This document shows, in pieces, positions 1 through 6,654 of a stretch of DNA of 12,874 nt. This DNA is from Planctomycetia bacterium (lineage in GTDB: Bacteria > Planctomycetota > Phycisphaerae > Phycisphaerales > SM1A02). The stretch's first letter is position 1, and each line of letters opens with the position of its first letter. The position numbers were made by a program, and so were the translations under genes. The notes under the pieces are model-generated. The model did no database searches. It had not been told where the DNA came from and was given only the letters and a program-made list of their open reading frames with translations. The stretch covers positions 1 to 12,874 of the forward strand of contig SYGQ01000026.1 in assembly GCA_005799475.1 (NCBI GenBank), written 5' to 3'.

Positions 1-2102
1 GAACTGCCTCCGGGCACGAACACAAGCGCCGTTCCCGCGCACGGGATGTGGGCCTCGCCCTTGCTTGCGTCGTAGTCGACCTCGTCGGCACGCACCTGGA
101 AGAGCCGCGGCTCGCCGGTGCGCGTGGCGTCGAGCCAAGTCTGATTCTCGAGTCGCACATCCCCTTGCGCATGAAGGCGTCTCGGTCGAACATCACTCCC
201 CGATGGCCCCGCCTCGGGCGTCGCGGCCCCCAGCGGTGCCGCGGTGCCTGAAGGCTCAAGTTCAAGGCGCACCTTCATCGCGTCGAGGGCGTCGAACTCC
301 TGCGGCTTGGGCTGCGCGCGCACGCGCACGCGCCCCGCGAGATCCAGCGCAGCGCCATGTGCGGCTCGATCGACAAAGGCCATCGAGTCGCTCCATGCGG
401 CATCGAGCTGCGGCGTCGTGGTCGGTGCCGTGGGGAGTGCCGCACGCTCGTGCGAGGCCCCCGCCAGAAGCGGCTGCTCCCACGCCCGTGCACGACCCGC
501 GCCGACCGCGCTCGCCGTGCGCGCCACTTCGTCGACGCGCAGTTCTGGCAATCCCTCGATGAGTACCCCAGCGCGAACGAGCGTCACATCAGGGCCCGCG
601 AGGATCGCCTTCTTCTCGCGCGGATACGCCTCCATCGCGGTGGCGAAGAGCCGCGCTCCATCCTTGAGTTGGACCTGCAGCGCGTCCGTGGCATCGACCC
701 TCGTCACTTCGGCGGCACCAAGTGCCGGATCGAGCGATGCGGATGCCGGCGAGGCTCCCTGCGGCTCGAACTGTGCGCGGAGCGAATTGCACCAGAGCGT
801 CTGGAGTGAGTCAGTCGCTTCGACGGCGCCGCGCGCCTCAAGGAGTCTCGGCGTCGTGACCGCCTCGGGTCCCTTGATGAGGTCGATGTCGATCTCTCGC
901 GCGCGGAGCGCCATTTGCGCATCGGTCGCGAGCTCGACGCTCTCGCCGTCGATGGCGACGAGCATGTCGCCCGGCGCGGCGGGACAACGCTCCTTGGCAC
1001 CGACGGGCTCCATGAGCAGATGGCCCACGAAACGCACGACGATGATGTCGCTCTCAACGGGCGCCGTTGGACTCGATGCGAGCACCGATGCGAGGAGTTG
1101 TCCCAAGACGCCGCCGGTGGCGACCGTGTCATCGGTCCCAGTTCCTTCGCGCCGCACGATGCCCTTTGTGACAAGGTCGCTCTGCAGTGTGAAGATCGCC
1201 GTCAAGAGATCGCCCTTGCTCCAGGCGCGCCCAGAGCCCGAGTACCGGATGACTTCCACTTGATCGTGCAACTCGAGTCGGTAGAACGGTGGCGGCACCG
1301 CGTTCGCTGACGCTTGCAGCGGCTCGGTTCGGTGGGCGACCGTTCGTGCGAGGTAGGTCCCTGGTGCGGCATCCGATCCCGATGCCGCATCGGCGCGAGT
1401 CATCCGCGCGCGATCGATCACGATGGGGCCGAGCGGATGCTGCACGAAAAGCCGCTGGATCTGCTTCCCATCCGGGGCAAGCGCCAGTTCGAGTCCCTCG
1501 CCGTCAAAGGTGAGAAGGTCCGTCGTCAGGCGAAACGGCCCAGGGCAGTCGAGTGCGCCAAGCACCTGGTCAAACTCAAGCTGCTCGGTTTCAAGGATGA
1601 GCGCGGGCGAGTCCCGTGCAAGATCGACGCGCCCCGCCGCCGACGGCCGGTACATGCGAACGACAACCTCGCCCGTGAAGTGCCCCGACTCCAGCGCGCG
1701 ATTGGGGACATGCACGCGCGAGGAGTTTGCGCGCAGCGTGACAAGGCGTCCATCATCGAGGAAGAACACTGCGCGCGGGGCTTCCATCGCCATGAAGGCG
1801 CCTGGCTGCGGATCGATGCGCTGCGCGGCATACTGTTGCGCGAGGCGACCATCCTTGCCTGCCACCTGGACCCACGCCCCTTGGTCGAGGCGGATCGTGT
1901 TCCCGCTCATCGCGCGCGTGCGAAGCGCTTCACGCTCGGCCGTCGTGAGCGGATTGGGTGCGACGAGTGCCTCGATCGGCACGCGATTTCGCCGATCCGA
2001 GCGCGGCATGTTTTCGTCAAACTTCCACGCCAAGACGAGGACGGCCGCCGCTGCGACAAGGGCAAGGGCGACTGGAGCCGCGCGCGCAATGGATGCCTTC
2101 AT
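1..2102 (-). CDS. LptC/LptA (OstA)-like envelope protein, partial at C-terminus
   Basis: The frame stays open from an ATG at 2102-2100 to the left edge, 700 codons without a stop, so the C-terminus is missing. Residues about 7-26 form one N-terminal membrane segment (alanine/valine/leucine-rich, then AWKFDENMPR), as in LptC anchors. The rest is soluble and reads as repeated short beta strands of the LptC/LptA jelly-roll type, for example SGHFTGEVVVRMYRP, FRLTTDLLTFDG, RLLEARGAVEAT and RLHAQGDVRLENQTWLDATR, the last ones like OstA 'removes/creates a structure' repeats. In the family such proteins bridge lipid A from the inner-membrane LptBFG transporter to the outer membrane. E. coli LptC has about 190 residues, so this would be a several-fold longer, LptC-plus-LptA-like bridge. 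It lies 40 bases downstream of the protease gene and is probably in the rpsT operon. No Shine-Dalgarno precedes the ATG; a TACACT hexamer sits 11 bases upstream. The coding call is firm; the LptC/OstA assignment is from pattern only. Confidence 0.68.
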   Translation of the reverse strand, partial: MKASIARAAPVALALVAAAAVLVLAWKFDENMPRSDRRNRVPIEALVAPNPLTTAEREALRTRAMSGNTIRLDQGAWVQVAGKDGRLAQQYAAQRIDPQPGAFMAMEAPRAVFFLDDGRLVTLRANSSRVHVPNRALESGHFTGEVVVRMYRPSAAGRVDLARDSPALILETEQLEFDQVLGALDCPGPFRLTTDLLTFDGEGLELALAPDGKQIQRLFVQHPLGPIVIDRARMTRADAASGSDAAPGTYLARTVAHRTEPLQASANAVPPPFYRLELHDQVEVIRYSGSGRAWSKGDLLTAIFTLQSDLVTKGIVRREGTGTDDTVATGGVLGQLLASVLASSPTAPVESDIIVVRFVGHLLMEPVGAKERCPAAPGDMLVAIDGESVELATDAQMALRAREIDIDLIKGPEAVTTPRLLEARGAVEATDSLQTLWCNSLRAQFEPQGASPASASLDPALGAAEVTRVDATDALQVQLKDGARLFATAMEAYPREKKAILAGPDVTLVRAGVLIEGLPELRVDEVARTASAVGAGRARAWEQPLLAGASHERAALPTAPTTTPQLDAAWSDSMAFVDRAAHGAALDLAGRVRVRAQPKPQEFDALDAMKVRLELEPSGTAAPLGAATPEAGPSGSDVRPRRLHAQGDVRLENQTWLDATRTGEPRLFQVRADEVDYDASKGEAHIPCAGTALVFVPGGS

Positions 2103-2142
2103 CGTGGCTTGTGAGTGTAGGCCGCAGTGCGTCACCGCGGCA

Positions 2143-2946
2143 TCACGCGCCGTCGAACCACGCGAGCACCGCCATGTCATACGCGGCATGCGCAAACACC
2201 GCGATGCCGAAGCCGCGTACCAGATAGATCGCCGCGAAGTACGCGCCGGCCAACACGAAGAACACGGCCCGGCTCCAGACGAGGCCGCCGCCCCCATCGT
2301 GCAGCGGGTGATACAGCGCGAACAGAACAGCCGAGATGGCCACGGCAAGTCCGACTCCCCAGCGCTGCGGCATTCCGACGAGATCCACGAAAACGCCGTG
2401 GAGAAGCGCAAGGAGCACCATACGGAAGATGAGCTCCTCATAGATCCCCGCCCCGATACTCATGGTCAGCCGCGCGAACGGCGTCAGTTGCGCGACCGAG
2501 TCGACAGCGTGAGGTCCGGCCCACGCTGGAACTGCCACGCGCGTGATCACCTGCGCGGCGACGAGCAGAGGCAGCGCGAGCAGCGCTCCTTCAATGGCCA
2601 TCAATCCCACGGTCGGCAGGTGCACTGACCACTCGCGCCGAGAGAGCATCTGCCAGATGACCAGGATCGCGAGCACCGCAATGGCCGGCAGCGCGAGCGC
2701 TGGAAGGCTCATGCGCGACGCATCGATGCCGAAACTCCAGAAGAATCGATAGAGCCCTTCGTGCGCCGCGTTGGTGAGTACGCCGTCGCGCCCACGGAGC
2801 GCCGTCACGAGCCCCACCTCGTAGAGCACAACGAGCGGTCCAACGATCGCGAGGCACTCCAGCGGCCGCCGAGCGCGCTCAAAGTATCCCTGAGACGACG
2901 CGGCGACCTTCGCGCGGGCGCGCTCCGACCTCCCCCGCGACTTCAT
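2143..2946 (-). CDS. CPBP family intramembrane glutamic-type protease
   Basis: A 267-residue polytopic membrane protein with several hydrophobic segments (about 31-50, 80-100, 112-137, 160-190, 197-215, 226-260). The three CPBP (CAAX protease and bacteriocin-processing, Abi) signatures are in order: EE-xxx-R at E170, E171 and R175 (GIYEELIFR), F-xxx-H at F209/H213 (FALYHP), and H-xxx-D at H253/D257 (HAAYD). These form the intramembrane catalytic site in the family, so it is probably an active peptidase; the substrate cannot be read from sequence. The 22 N-terminal residues are basic. The rpsT stop and this start share a base (TGATG), a typical coupling arrangement, so I prefer the ATG at 2946 over a GTG one codon upstream. 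No Shine-Dalgarno is needed if ribosomes reinitiate. The next gene, the LptC-like one, starts 40 bases after the stop. Confidence 0.88.
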   Translation of the reverse strand: MKSRGRSERARAKVAASSQGYFERARRPLECLAIVGPLVVLYEVGLVTALRGRDGVLTNAAHEGLYRFFWSFGIDASRMSLPALALPAIAVLAILVIWQMLSRREWSVHLPTVGLMAIEGALLALPLLVAAQVITRVAVPAWAGPHAVDSVAQLTPFARLTMSIGAGIYEELIFRMVLLALLHGVFVDLVGMPQRWGVGLAVAISAVLFALYHPLHDGGGGLVWSRAVFFVLAGAYFAAIYLVRGFGIAVFAHAAYDMAVLAWFDGA

Positions 2947-3227
2947 CACGCGCGCTTGGCGCCGGCGGTCATCTTGTTGAGCCGCTTGGCGAGCCGACTC
3001 TTGCGGCGCGCTGCGGTGTTGGGATGCATCGTCGGGGTGAGCGAGTAGCGATCAAGCAATCCCGAGAGCGCGCGCAGCGACTTCTCAGCCGCCGACTTGT
3101 CGCCATCGTGGATCGCCTTCAGGAAGGTCTTGGTTTCGTCCTTGACCTTGGTGCGGCGCCAACGATTGCGGGCGGCGCGATCGGCGCCTTGGCGGACTCG
3201 TTTCTTCGCGGATTCGGTATTGGGCAC
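2946..3227 (-). CDS. rpsT: 30S ribosomal protein S20
   Basis: A 93-residue, strongly basic protein matching S20 from end to end: it opens with PNTESAKKRVRQ after the initiator, has the NRWRR stretch, and ends with HPNTAARRKSRLAKRLNK, which in S20 contacts 16S rRNA. S20 is a primary binder of the 16S rRNA 5' domain during small-subunit assembly. The start is GTG at 3227-3225, chosen because the family begins M-P-N-T-K-S-A-K and because AGAGGA lies six bases upstream. The same frame stays open far upstream (to about 4076), but that stretch is antisense to another gene and does not resemble S20. It is the first gene of an apparent three-gene operon with the protease and the LptC-like gene. The start is preceded by a possible promoter and a GC-rich hairpin. 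Length is normal for the family (about 85-95). Confidence 0.95.
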   Translation of the reverse strand: MPNTESAKKRVRQGADRAARNRWRRTKVKDETKTFLKAIHDGDKSAAEKSLRALSGLLDRYSLTPTMHPNTAARRKSRLAKRLNKMTAGAKRA

Positions 3228-3233
3228 TTGGGT

Positions 3234-3239
3234 TCCTCT
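3234..3239 (-). promoter_or_regulatory. Ribosome binding site of rpsT (AGAGGA)
   Basis: AGAGGA on the minus strand sits six bases before the GTG at 3227. It decides the GTG start for rpsT, since no ATG in frame gives an S20-like N-terminus. Confidence 0.6.
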
Positions 3240-3245
3240 GTCGAT

Positions 3246-3275
3246 GGCGCCGCCCCGAGATGGGGCCGTCGCGCC
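3246..3275 (-). promoter_or_regulatory. GC-rich hairpin in the rpsT leader
   Basis: On the minus strand an outer stem GGCGC/GCGCC (3275-3271 with 3250-3246) encloses an inner stem GCCCC/GGGGC (3266-3262 with 3256-3252) closed by a five-base loop, ATCTC. An asymmetric internal loop (four bases against one) separates the stems. The hairpin ends six bases before the Shine-Dalgarno, within the predicted rpsT 5' untranslated region. In E. coli S20 represses its own translation; whether this structure has such a role is inference. It could also be incidental in GC-rich DNA. Confidence 0.35.
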
Positions 3276-3285
3276 GGAACGCCCA

Positions 3286-3314
3286 AGTATGCCCGATTCC
3301 CCGGGATCCCGCAA
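3286..3314 (-). promoter_or_regulatory. Candidate sigma70-type promoter of the rpsT operon
   Basis: On the minus strand TTGCGG (3314-3309, three of six to TTGACA) is followed after exactly 17 bases by CATACT (3291-3286, four of six to TATAAT). It predicts a transcript start near 3279, about 50 bases before the rpsT GTG. The match is moderate and based on spacing and position only. Confidence 0.35.
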
Positions 3315-3333
3315 GAGCACAGCACAACAAGAC

Positions 3334-3364
3334 TTGACGCGACTGCGGCTGTCGAGGACGATAT
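3334..3364 (+). promoter_or_regulatory. Candidate promoter of the coiled-coil/lpxL-like gene pair
   Basis: TTGACG (3334-3339, five of six to the -35 consensus) lies 17 bases before GACGAT (3357-3362) or 19 before CGATAT (3359-3364). Either would start transcription at or just before the ATG at 3372, giving a leaderless or nearly leaderless message. GAGGA at 3354-3358 is 13 bases from the ATG, long for a Shine-Dalgarno. The -35 is good; the -10 is weak. Confidence 0.3.
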
Positions 3365-3371
3365 CCCGTCT

Positions 3372-4742
3372 ATGGCCATTCGCTCTGGCAGCACGGGACC
3401 GCTGGTCTCCCTCGTTGTATTCGTGATCCTTACGGTCCTCTCCCTCGTGGGGGCGATCTACTTCTACTCCGAGGCGGACAAGGCGCAAACCGAGCGCACG
3501 ACGGCGATGCGCGAACTGGCCAAGGTGATCAACGACGAGCAGCGAGGGCGTGAGGTCGTGCAGTCGCTCGACAGTGCGGCGCAGGCGCAGGGGCAAACAC
3601 TCATTGAGCACATGCTCGCCCGCGAGGCCTCGATGGCGACGCTCGTCTCTGGTGACGCCGCCGCCGACACAAACTCGGTGCGTGCGAGCCTCCGTCTCTC
3701 CGATGGCCAGAGCGCCAAGCAGGCGCTCGACGAAGCGCGCCGAGCGGCCGCCGAGTCCGAGAGCAAGTTCGCCGATCAGGTCAAGGCCAGCGAAGCCATC
3801 AGCGCACAGGCCGACGCCGCCCGTGCCGAAGCCGAGGCCGCCAACAAGTCCGCAGAAGAAAAGATCGCGCAGTTGACGGCGACGATCGCTCCCTATCGCG
3901 AATCGAGCGAGCGCGCGATGGCCGAGATCGCGGAACTCAAGAATGAACTCATTCAGGCTCGCGAGCAGGCGCAATCGGAGTATGCGAACCAGCTCGCCGA
4001 GGAGCAATCGAAGCAGGCGGCGCTCGTGGCTGCAAACCAGAACCTCTCTGAGCGTGTGCAGGTTCTCCAGACGCAACTGGAGCAGTTCCGCATCAAACCC
4101 AGCGATGCGTCACTCCTGGCCGATGGCAAGGTGGTCGACATCGGCACCTCGAAAGACCAGGTCTTCATCTCGCTCGGGCTTCGTGATCATGTCCGCCCAG
4201 GAATGACCTTTGAGGTGTATCCCGACGCGGCGGCCATCCTCTATGACCCCAAGACCGACCGCCAGAGCCCGGGCAAGGCGTCGATCGAGGTCGTCAAGGT
4301 CGGTGACACGACGAGCACCGCGCGCGTGACTCGGCAGCGCAAGGGGCAGTCGATCCAGCGCGACGATGTCCTCGCCAACGCCGTGTACAGCCCGAGTTAC
4401 AAGTACAAGTTTCTCGTCCACGGAAACTTCGATGTCGATGCCGACGGCAAGTCGGGGCAGACTGAGGCGGACTACATCCGGGGCCGGATCCAGGAGTGGG
4501 GTGGCGTGGTGATCGACGGTGACGAACTCACGCCGGATGTGGACTTTGTCGTGGTCGGGACACCTCCGAGCCGAGTGATGGCGAAGCCCTTGGGGGAAGA
4601 CAGCGCCGGCTACAACGCGTACCTCGAGTCGAAGCGTGCGTACGACGCGTACGAGGCGCTCGTTGCCTCGGCCCGTGGAGCGCAGGTTCCCGTGCTCAAC
4701 TGGAACCGTTTTCAAATCCTGACCGGCGCCGCGGAGCGTTGA
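3372..4742 (+). CDS. Membrane-anchored coiled-coil protein with SH3/OB-like and BRCT-like C-terminal domains
   Basis: 456 residues from the ATG at 3372. An earlier in-frame start would overlap rpsT and its promoter. Residues about 10-32 form one membrane segment after a short basic tail (MAIRSGSTGP), so the bulk is predicted outside the cytoplasm. Residues about 35-240 are alanine/glutamate/glutamine-rich and helical, with heptad-like stretches (for example EKIAQLTATI, RVQVLQTQLEQF) typical of a coiled coil. Residues about 248-340 look like a small beta barrel (GKVVDIGTSKDQVFISLGL, VRPGMTFEVYP, KASIEVVKVGDTTSTARV). Residues about 343-451 resemble a BRCT domain: KFLVHGNF, then a helix with EWGGVV, DVDFVVVG, and VPVLNWNRFQILTG at the end. 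Inside it D354-x-D356-x-D358-G with E365 is an EF-hand-like loop. The lipid A acyltransferase gene follows after 7 bases. No function is known to me; an envelope scaffold is a guess. Confidence 0.8.
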   Translation: MAIRSGSTGPLVSLVVFVILTVLSLVGAIYFYSEADKAQTERTTAMRELAKVINDEQRGREVVQSLDSAAQAQGQTLIEHMLAREASMATLVSGDAAADTNSVRASLRLSDGQSAKQALDEARRAAAESESKFADQVKASEAISAQADAARAEAEAANKSAEEKIAQLTATIAPYRESSERAMAEIAELKNELIQAREQAQSEYANQLAEEQSKQAALVAANQNLSERVQVLQTQLEQFRIKPSDASLLADGKVVDIGTSKDQVFISLGLRDHVRPGMTFEVYPDAAAILYDPKTDRQSPGKASIEVVKVGDTTSTARVTRQRKGQSIQRDDVLANAVYSPSYKYKFLVHGNFDVDADGKSGQTEADYIRGRIQEWGGVVIDGDELTPDVDFVVVGTPPSRVMAKPLGEDSAGYNAYLESKRAYDAYEALVASARGAQVPVLNWNRFQILTGAAER

Positions 4743-4749
4743 TCCCCGC

Positions 4750-5781
4750 GTGACGCTGAGCGGCACCCTCGACCACGCCGTTCACTTCGGTCAGTACGCC
4801 GCACTGCGGAGCGTCTTCGGCGTCTTCCACACCTTCGGGGTCGACCAGAACATGCGCACGGCCGCTGCGGTCGGTCGCCTCTACTCGCGATTCGGGCGAC
4901 GACACCGCGCGAGGGCCATCGGCCATATCGAGCGGAGCTTTCCCGAGAAGTCGCGCGACGAGGTTGAGTCGATCGCGGAGCGAAGCGTGAGCAGTCTCTT
5001 CCAGATGTTCATGGTGGAGTCGGTCGTGATCCCGCGACTCCTGACGCCGACGAGTTGGCCTTCGTTTGTCGGCAGCTCCGGTGTGACGGGTCCGCTGAAA
5101 CTTCTGCTTGAAGACCGCCCCCTTCTGATGGTGACGGGCCACTGCGGCAACTGGGAGCTCCTTGGGTTTGTGCTCGCCCTGCTTCGATTCAGAATGAGCG
5201 CGCTCGCACGGCCATTGGACAATCCCTGGCTCGACCGATGGATTCGGTCCGTCCGCGAGGCGCGCGGGCTCGAGATTCTCACGAAATGGGGGGCGACCTC
5301 CCAGGTGCAAGAGCTCATTCAGGCGCGCGCGCGCGTCGGATTCATCGCTGACCAGAACGCAGGCGACGACGGGCTGTTCGTGCCGTTCTTCGGACGCCTT
5401 GCATCGAGTTACAAGTCGATCGGCCTGCTGGCCATGCGCTACGAAGTGCCGATCGTCGTCGGGAGCGCGCGGCGTATCGGCGACCGATTTCGCTACGAAC
5501 TCGAGTGCCCCGACATCATCATGCCCAACGAGTGGCTCGTTCAACCCGATCCTCTCTTCTACATCACTGCTCGTTTCAATCGCGCGATCGAAACGATGAT
5601 CCGACAAGCCCCTGAGCAGTATCTCTGGGTGCACAGGCGATGGAAAAGCCGCCCCCCCCACGAGCGCGAAGGCAGACCCATGCCAGACCGACTGCGCGAG
5701 AAACTTCGGCAGCTGCCGTGGATGACGGACGACGAACTGCAGCGGCTGGAACGGCGCGTCGAGCCGATCACTCCTCGGTGA
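4750..5781 (+). CDS. LpxL/HtrB-like lipid A acyltransferase (LPLAT family)
   Basis: 343 residues. The catalytic H-x4-D/E motif of lysophospholipid-acyltransferase-type enzymes appears as HCGNWE (H131, E136) in VTGHCGNWELLG. Further LpxL-like blocks are IADQNAGDDGLFVPFFG (about 199-215) and PEQYLWVHRRWKSRP (about 288-302). The family adds a secondary acyl chain to Kdo2-lipid A at the cytoplasmic face of the inner membrane; acyl length and position cannot be told here. The start is GTG at 4750, 7 bases after the coiled-coil gene stop, which makes an operon likely. An in-frame ATG at codon 35 would cut into the conserved N-terminal part. Only a weak GGAG, about 15 bases upstream, could serve as a binding site. 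The protein is somewhat longer than E. coli LpxL (about 306), with the extra residues mainly a charged C-terminal tail. With the LptC-like gene it points to an LPS-bearing outer membrane. Confidence 0.9.
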   Translation: MTLSGTLDHAVHFGQYAALRSVFGVFHTFGVDQNMRTAAAVGRLYSRFGRRHRARAIGHIERSFPEKSRDEVESIAERSVSSLFQMFMVESVVIPRLLTPTSWPSFVGSSGVTGPLKLLLEDRPLLMVTGHCGNWELLGFVLALLRFRMSALARPLDNPWLDRWIRSVREARGLEILTKWGATSQVQELIQARARVGFIADQNAGDDGLFVPFFGRLASSYKSIGLLAMRYEVPIVVGSARRIGDRFRYELECPDIIMPNEWLVQPDPLFYITARFNRAIETMIRQAPEQYLWVHRRWKSRPPHEREGRPMPDRLREKLRQLPWMTDDELQRLERRVEPITPR

Positions 5782-5834
5782 AGTCCGCCTCGCTCTGGCC
5801 GTCGGGGTAGGGATCTGCTCCGCTCGCCCCGAGG

Positions 5835-6356
5835 TCATGCCGAGAAGCGCGCCTCGGTTTCACCACCGTCGGAGCTCACGACACTCGGGGCATCAGCTGT
5901 GTCTGACGCGGGATCGGCTTCCGCGCCCCGCCTTGAGTCGACGCATTCAATCCTGAAATGGCGTGCGGGTTCGACCGCCGAGTCTCCCGACCCAATGCAT
6001 AGAGCGGTCATATGTTGCCACTCGAATCCGTCGTTGCAGGCCACTCGGAGCGACAACTCCGAAGACCCAATCGACAGAGAAGCCTCGCGCCGGCAGCCCT
6101 CCTCGATCATCCGTTCGGCGGGCGAAGCGACGGCGGCGACGAAGGTGTCATCGGAGCGGGAGGCCTTGGCATTCCAACTCTTAGAGATCGATGGACCTTC
6201 CGCCCAAGAAAGGATCCAGCCGTCGATGGCTGCAGCACCACGGTTCTCGATGCGAACCCGTCCAATGAACCCGCCTGACGACGCGCTCGCGGCAGCGAAC
6301 GCCACGCGCCACCGCGCGAGTCCGTATTCTTGCGCTGTGCGCCACCTCGTCGTCAT
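5835..6356 (-). CDS. Protein with a CBM2-like (cellulose-binding type) domain
   Basis: 173 residues if read from the ATG at 6356. Residues about 12-105 follow the layout of carbohydrate-binding module family 2: RWRVAF (W16), GGF, VRIENRGAAAIDGWILSW (W47, W51), then SKSWNA (W61) and an EEGC..EASLSIGS block in place of the usual 'IAPGGS..FGF'. Spaced tryptophans are the sugar-stacking residues in CBM2. The tail (about 106-173) is polar, with cysteines at 88, 108, 120 and 138. CBM2 proteins are normally secreted, but no signal peptide follows this start. An in-frame ATG at 6437 would add 27 residues with an arginine-rich start and a short hydrophobic run (IIPLSAAGVLA), which could be a weak signal but would overlap the divergent gene. 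Third codon positions contain clearly more A/T than the neighbours, which may mean transfer or weak selection. The stop faces that of the acyltransferase gene 53 bases away. Confidence 0.55.
   Translation of the reverse strand: MTTRWRTAQEYGLARWRVAFAAASASSGGFIGRVRIENRGAAAIDGWILSWAEGPSISKSWNAKASRSDDTFVAAVASPAERMIEEGCRREASLSIGSSELSLRVACNDGFEWQHMTALCIGSGDSAVEPARHFRIECVDSRRGAEADPASDTADAPSVVSSDGGETEARFSA
6325..6330 (+). promoter_or_regulatory. -10-like TATTCT next to an alternative GTG start
   Basis: TATTCT (four of six to TATAAT, and of the TANNNT form) ends six bases before an in-frame GTG at 6337 that would extend the 89-residue protein by 16 residues. The spacing fits a leaderless transcript. 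No clear -35 is visible. It competes with the ATG at 6385 as the true start. Confidence 0.25.
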
Positions 6357-6384
6357 CGCGAGCACCCCCGCTGCCGACAAGGGG

Positions 6385-6654
6385 ATGATCCCACTTGGAT
6401 CGCGGAAGCAGGTGCTCGAACGCCTGGCGAACCTCAATACTCACCCCGACACCCCAAGCGGTGATGTGCTCTATGGACCCGGCATCGAGTTCCAGCTCGG
6501 GCCGCAGCAAGAATCGATCACGCAGATGTTGCTCGATGTGACCGACGAGGACATCGCGTGGCTCGTCATCGAGCGCATCGGCCGAACGCTTCAGTGGAAG
6601 TTCGTGGACATGAATACGGGCAATGAGCTGGTCTTTTCCCCGGAACACGCGTAG
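6385..6654 (+). CDS. Small conserved-looking protein of unknown function (89 residues)
   Basis: From the ATG at 6385 the protein starts MIPLGSRKQVLERLANLNT, contains a GPGIEFQLGP stretch and a very acidic segment (DVTDEDIAW), and ends in a compact WKFVDMNTGNELVFS region. No membrane segment or signal is seen. The style reminds me of short hypothetical proteins in planctomycete genomes that start with MIPLGSR and have 'TDEDIAW', but I cannot verify this. An alternative GTG at 6337 (see the TATTCT site) would add a hydrophobic N-terminus, VRHLVVIASTPAADKG. AAGGGG abuts the ATG too closely to be a good ribosome site. The 3' end overlaps the next gene by 32 bases, so the two are probably co-transcribed. 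Its start faces that of the CBM2-like gene only 28 bases away. Function unknown. Confidence 0.62.
   Translation: MIPLGSRKQVLERLANLNTHPDTPSGDVLYGPGIEFQLGPQQESITQMLLDVTDEDIAWLVIERIGRTLQWKFVDMNTGNELVFSPEHA

Noticed and set aside
244..2628. Long plus-strand open frames at 244-1263 and 1423-2628
   Set aside because: They lie antisense to the LptC-like and protease genes, in a fixed frame relation to them. The products are serine/arginine-rich with no domain sense. GC-rich DNA often keeps such frames open.
2946..4076. Minus-strand frame that extends rpsT upstream to 376 codons
   Set aside because: Only the last 93 codons are S20. The rest is antisense to the coiled-coil gene and has low-complexity leucine/arginine sequence.
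5802..5832. Possible terminator between the convergent acyltransferase and CBM2-like genes (TCGGGG ... CCCCGA)
   Set aside because: Six-base stem with a 19-base loop and no T run. Too weak to call.
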